A stretch of 52,315 nucleotides of DNA from Christensenella sp964494645 (lineage in GTDB: Bacteria > Bacillota > Clostridia > Christensenellales > Christensenellaceae), in assembly GCA_964494645.1 (NCBI GenBank), contig CAZBSH010000009.1:1-52315 (forward strand). The letters run 5' to 3'. The notes under the pieces were generated by a model, which saw only the letters and a program-made list of their open reading frames with translations, did no database searches and was not told where the DNA came from. This document shows positions 49,178-52,315 of this stretch, in pieces; position 1 is the stretch's first letter; each line of letters opens with the position of its first letter. The position numbers and the translations under genes are program-made.

Positions 49178-49323
49178 ACAAAAGCAAATATGAGCGTTTT
49201 CGGGGATGGCGTCCCGGCTTTTTCAAACGCAGACCAAATGAAGGCGGGCTTTTTAAGCCAACCAGGGTGGAACCGCGGAAGTATCTTTCGTCCCTGCACT
49301 TGAGGGATCGAAAGTTTTTTTTT
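49178..49323 (+). promoter_or_regulatory. T-box leader of glyS with an unusually short stem I
   Basis: The invariant T-box core AGGGTGGAACCGCGG lies at 49264-49278. Its AGGG can pair with CCCT at 49292-49295 (antiterminator), or the latter joins the terminator stem 49285-49295 with 49303-49314, followed by nine Ts. Upstream are a hairpin GGCTT/AAGCC (stem III, 49247-49259) and a small stem I: GCGTTT (49194-49199) with AAACGC (49225-49230), capped by CGGG/CCCG. GGC glycine codons occur at 49216-49218 and 49208-49210 as possible specifiers. Uncharged tRNA-Gly would promote read-through into glyS. Confidence 0.88.
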
Positions 49324-49346
49324 ACAAAAATTTGGGAGGAATCATA

Positions 49347-50729
49347 ATGGAAAAAACAATGGAAAAAATTGTAGCTCTGGCAAAAGGCCGCGGTTTTGTA
49401 TTCCCCGGCTCGGAAATTTACGGTGGACTGGCAAACTCCTGGGATTACGGTCCGTTGGGTGTGGAATTCAAAAACAACGTCAAACGCGCCTGGTGGCAAA
49501 AATTTGTACAAGAATGTCCGCATAACGTAGGGCTTGACGCGGCCATCTTAATGAACCCGGAGACATGGGTCGCATCCGGTCATGTCGGCGGTTTTAACGA
49601 CCCGCTGATGGACTGTAAAAGCTGTAAAGAACGATTCCGTGCCGACAAACTGATCGAAGATTATGTGGCGGAAAACAATTTGGACATCGGCTCTGTCGAA
49701 GCCATGACCAAAGAGGAGATGGAGGCGTTTATCGCACAGCACATCGTGTGCCCTTCGTGCGGCAAAAAAGACTTTACGCCCATCCGCCAGTTTAACCTGA
49801 TGTTTAAAACATTTCAAGGCGTCAACGAGGATACTGCCGCGCAAATTTACCTGCGTCCGGAAACCGCGCAGGGAATTTTCGTAAACTTTAAAAATGTGCT
49901 GCGTACTACGCGCCGCAAAATGCCTATGGGCATCGGGCAGATCGGTAAATCTTTCCGTAACGAGATCACTCCCGGCAACTTCATTTTCCGCATCCGTGAG
50001 TTCGAGCAAATGGAACTGGAATTCTTCTGCGATCCGAAGGAAGAGTTTGAGTGGTTCAATTACTGGAAAGAGTATTGCCATAATTGGTTGCTCAATCTTG
50101 GGATCAACGACGAAAACCTGAAGCTGCGCGATCATTCCGCCGAAGAGCTGTCGCACTATTCCAACGCGACGACGGATATCGAATATCGCTTCCCCTTCGG
50201 CTGGGGCGAGTTATGGGGCATTGCCGACCGGACAGACTTTGACTTGAAAGCTCACATGAACCATTCGGGTGAAAGCCTCGAGTATCTCGATCCGGTCACC
50301 AACGAAAAATATGTGCCGTACTGCATCGAGCCTTCGCTGGGCGCAGACCGCGTCGCGCTTGCTTTCTTGTGCGAAGCATACGACGAAGAAACGTTAGAGA
50401 ATGGAGATACGCGTACCGTGATGCACCTACACCCTGCGCTTGCGCCATTTAAGGCCGCTGTTCTTCCTTTACAGAAAAAGCTTGCGGAAACATCGGATAA
50501 GCTGTTTGCCGATCTTTCCAAGCATTTAAACGTAGATTATGACCTTGCGGGTTCCATCGGCAAACGCTATCGCCGCGAGGATGAGATCGGTACACCGTAT
50601 TGCGTGACTGTGGACTTTGAGTCTCTGGACGATAACTGTGTCACCGTGCGCGACCGTGACACAATGCAGCAACAGCGCCTCCCAATGGAAGGCGTACTTA
50701 AATTCCTGCAAGACAAGATGGAGTTTTAA
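49347..50729 (+). CDS. glyS: Glycine--tRNA ligase (single-chain, dimeric type)
   Basis: A 460-residue class II glycyl-tRNA synthetase of the alpha2 type found in many Clostridia, Bacilli, archaea and eukaryotes. Class II motif 1 region follows GFVFPGSEIYGGLANSWDYGP (GFVFPGSEIYGG at ~18). GIGQIGKSFRNEITP (~201) is motif 2 with its Arg, and EPSLGADRVALAFL (~331) is motif 3. The last ~100 residues are the anticodon-binding domain. A Zn-type insertion with CKSCKER and CPSCG (~93-144) is present. ATG 49347 has GGGAGGA seven bases upstream. It is controlled by the T-box and co-transcribed with cobT. Confidence 0.96.
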   Translation: MEKTMEKIVALAKGRGFVFPGSEIYGGLANSWDYGPLGVEFKNNVKRAWWQKFVQECPHNVGLDAAILMNPETWVASGHVGGFNDPLMDCKSCKERFRADKLIEDYVAENNLDIGSVEAMTKEEMEAFIAQHIVCPSCGKKDFTPIRQFNLMFKTFQGVNEDTAAQIYLRPETAQGIFVNFKNVLRTTRRKMPMGIGQIGKSFRNEITPGNFIFRIREFEQMELEFFCDPKEEFEWFNYWKEYCHNWLLNLGINDENLKLRDHSAEELSHYSNATTDIEYRFPFGWGELWGIADRTDFDLKAHMNHSGESLEYLDPVTNEKYVPYCIEPSLGADRVALAFLCEAYDEETLENGDTRTVMHLHPALAPFKAAVLPLQKKLAETSDKLFADLSKHLNVDYDLAGSIGKRYRREDEIGTPYCVTVDFESLDDNCVTVRDRDTMQQQRLPMEGVLKFLQDKMEF

Positions 50730-50732
50730 GCA

Positions 50733-51782
50733 ATGAACTATTCAGATGTGCTTCCGCTCAGCGAAGATGCGATGATCGCCGCTCGCGAACGGATGGATTC
50801 CCTTTCAAAGCCTTTGGGCAGTCTCGGCAAGCTGGAGGAATACGCCGTGCAGCTCTCAGGCATACGCGGTCATATGGGCGGCTCCCTTACCAGGCGCTGC
50901 GTGCTCGTATTCGCTGCGGACAACGGTATTTATGAAGAGGATATCACTCCCGTCCCGCAAGAAGTGACGCCTATGCAGACGATCAACATTGCCAACGGCG
51001 TAGCAGGGGTGAACGCCCTCGCGGCGCATGCCGGCGCCGATGTGTTTGTGTATAACGTAGGTGTTTCGCAGCCATTAAAACGAAAAGGCATTATCGACGT
51101 TCTTGTCATGCACGGTACAAATGATATGGCAAAAGAGCCCGCGATGACTCGTAAACAGTGCGAAAAAGCAATGCAGGCAGGATACGATGCTGTTTCTTCG
51201 CATGCAAACTACGATGTGATCGGTCTTGGCGAAATGGGGATCTGCAACACCTCCACCACCGCTGCCGTTGCTTCCGTGTTGCTCCAAAAGCCTGTCGGCG
51301 CTCTTTCGGGCAAGGGGGCGGGCATTACCGACGAACACTACCAACGTAAAATCGCGGCGATCGAACGCGCGATCGAAACGAACGGTCCTGACCCCAGCGA
51401 TGTGATCGACGTAGTCTCAAAGGTGGGCGGACTTGATATCGCGGCGATGACAGGTGCATATCTTGCGTGCGCGCATTACAAGATTCCTGTCGTGATCGAC
51501 GGTTTTATTTCCGCCTGCGCCGCATTGTGCGCCCAGCGGCTTGTCCCTCTGAGCGCAAGCTATATGTTCGCGTCTCATCAAAGCGAAGAGCAGGGATATT
51601 CGCCCATTGTAAAGGCGCTTGGTTTATCGCCCGCGCTTATGCTCAACATGCGTCTTGGCGAAGGCAGCGGATGTCCGTTGATGTTTACGATTTTAGAAGC
51701 TTCTCTTCGCGTTCTTGAAGATATGGGGACGTTTGAGGAATGCAGTATCGACCCATCCGGTTTTATCGATTTGCGAAAATAG
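50733..51782 (+). CDS. cobT: Nicotinate-nucleotide--dimethylbenzimidazole phosphoribosyltransferase
   Basis: A 349-residue CobT, which makes alpha-ribazole phosphate for the lower ligand of cobalamin. LSKPLGSLGKLEEYAVQL (~25), FAADNGIYEEDITPVPQEVT (FAADNGIYEEDITP, ~67), GEMGICNTSTTAA (~168) and RLGEGSGC (~308, catalytic Glu310) are the conserved blocks. It starts 3 bp after glyS, so it is under the same T-box leader, an unusual pairing. No other cobalamin genes are in the window. None of the four dehydratase-class GREs needs B12, so the link is to other metabolism. Confidence 0.95.
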   Translation: MNYSDVLPLSEDAMIAARERMDSLSKPLGSLGKLEEYAVQLSGIRGHMGGSLTRRCVLVFAADNGIYEEDITPVPQEVTPMQTINIANGVAGVNALAAHAGADVFVYNVGVSQPLKRKGIIDVLVMHGTNDMAKEPAMTRKQCEKAMQAGYDAVSSHANYDVIGLGEMGICNTSTTAAVASVLLQKPVGALSGKGAGITDEHYQRKIAAIERAIETNGPDPSDVIDVVSKVGGLDIAAMTGAYLACAHYKIPVVIDGFISACAALCAQRLVPLSASYMFASHQSEEQGYSPIVKALGLSPALMLNMRLGEGSGCPLMFTILEASLRVLEDMGTFEECSIDPSGFIDLRK

Positions 51783-51796
51783 GTTATGGTGCGTCC

Positions 51797-52288
51797 ATGA
51801 AGATCAGGAACATCCAAACATTGCGTATTTGGCGTTATATACTCGAGTGGTTCACCTTTGCGGGAATGGTGTTTCTGGTTGCCTTTTTTGCGTTGACCGC
51901 CGGTATTTTGCCCTCGCCCCCGCCTGTACCGGGCAATCCGGAGGGCATGGTCACATTGTTTGGCATGAAATTTATATTGTTTGTGCTTTTTCTTCTGGGA
52001 AGCGGAACATCCGGTGCCCTCTTTTTGTTGTCACGCTTTCCGCGGCTGTTCCGTTATCCTGTCAAAATCACCGCCGATAATATCGAATCCCAGTACCATC
52101 TGGCAAAGATCGCTTTATGTATGGGACAGGTCATCGTCGCAATATTTTTTTGTACGCTGATGGCGCGCGTCTATATGCAGGACATCACTTTCGGCTCCTT
52201 CGAATTCCGGCAGATCGTCGCGACGGCGCTCATATGTATGGGAACGACCTGCGTCGTATATTATCTTGCGGCGCGGCATTTCCGATAA
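51797..52288 (+). CDS. Small membrane protein, unknown (weakly DUF1648-like)
   Basis: A 163-residue protein with about four hydrophobic helices (~15-35, ~55-75, ~100-120 and ~135-155). The stretch ILPSPPPVPGNPEGMVTLFG (~36-54) between helices 1 and 2 resembles the LPxxVPxHxxxxG loop of DUF1648 proteins, but loosely. ATG 51797 is 14 bp after cobT, with only a weak AGG upstream; a frame extending back to 51740 overlaps cobT. The gene ends before the window edge and appears complete. Confidence 0.5.
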   Translation: MKIRNIQTLRIWRYILEWFTFAGMVFLVAFFALTAGILPSPPPVPGNPEGMVTLFGMKFILFVLFLLGSGTSGALFLLSRFPRLFRYPVKITADNIESQYHLAKIALCMGQVIVAIFFCTLMARVYMQDITFGSFEFRQIVATALICMGTTCVVYYLAARHFR

Positions 52289-52315
52289 CCAATCGCAACA
52301 AAAAAGAACGCCCAT

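Noticed and set aside
1..52315. CRISPR array, tRNA or rRNA genes
   Set aside because: No regularly spaced direct repeats and no tRNA- or rRNA-like segments were noticed; a tRNAscan/Infernal run would settle this.

Overview
The window is about 52 kb of a low-to-mid GC, anaerobic Gram-positive-type genome. Evidence for this is a class III (anaerobic) ribonucleotide reductase at the left edge, AGGAGG ribosome binding sites, a transcription-attenuating T-box before glyS, RbsB-type lipoproteins, ECF transporter S-components, and four oxygen-sensitive glycyl radical enzymes (GREs). A clostridial lineage is likely. Christensenellaceae-like is only a guess from gene content.

Layout. (1) 1-7.8 kb: partial nrdD, a PaaI-type thioesterase, deoC, a kinase / class II aldolase / iron alcohol dehydrogenase operon divergent from an AraC regulator, then metY and an SDR reductase. 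(2) 7.9-15.3 kb, minus strand: GRE1, its activase and a ribose-type ABC transporter form one operon behind a strong promoter and an early terminator. (3) 15.4-16.5 kb: an ECF S-component with a structured leader, and a DUF3842 gene. (4) 16.6-39.2 kb, minus strand: one nearly unbroken run of 17 genes. In transcription order it encodes an MFS (FucP-like) carrier, activase 4, an ABC importer with two permeases, GRE4, DUF362, a ribokinase-like kinase, GRE3 and activase 3, a Gfo/Idh dehydrogenase, a class II fructose-bisphosphate-type aldolase, DUF1893, a LarC N-terminal-domain protein, GRE2 and activase 2, another PfkB kinase and DUF3842. A SorC-type sugar-phosphate-sensing regulator diverges from it. 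(5) 40.7-52.3 kb: mainly housekeeping genes (DUF2207/LemA, two cupins, homoserine dehydrogenase, type III pantothenate kinase with an ECF S-component, two TspO proteins, a solo serine recombinase, T-box-glyS-cobT).

How it fits together. Regions 1, 2 and 4 look like a carbohydrate or polyol utilisation island. Two ribose-type ABC importers and an MFS carrier bring substrates in. PfkB kinases phosphorylate, aldolases split, Gfo/Idh, SDR and Fe-ADH enzymes handle the redox steps, and four different GREs do radical chemistry (dehydration or bond cleavage). An identical 13-bp near-palindrome, TTACATATGTGCT, sits before the left kinase-aldolase-ADH operon and before the MFS/GRE operon about 35 kb away. 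A related CACATATGTG palindrome sits before the GRE1 operon. I infer one regulon, probably under the SorC protein. The substrates of the four GREs cannot be assigned from sequence alone. Their active-site neighbourhoods differ from each other and in part from characterised diol dehydratases. All functions are read from motifs and remembered family features; no database search was run.
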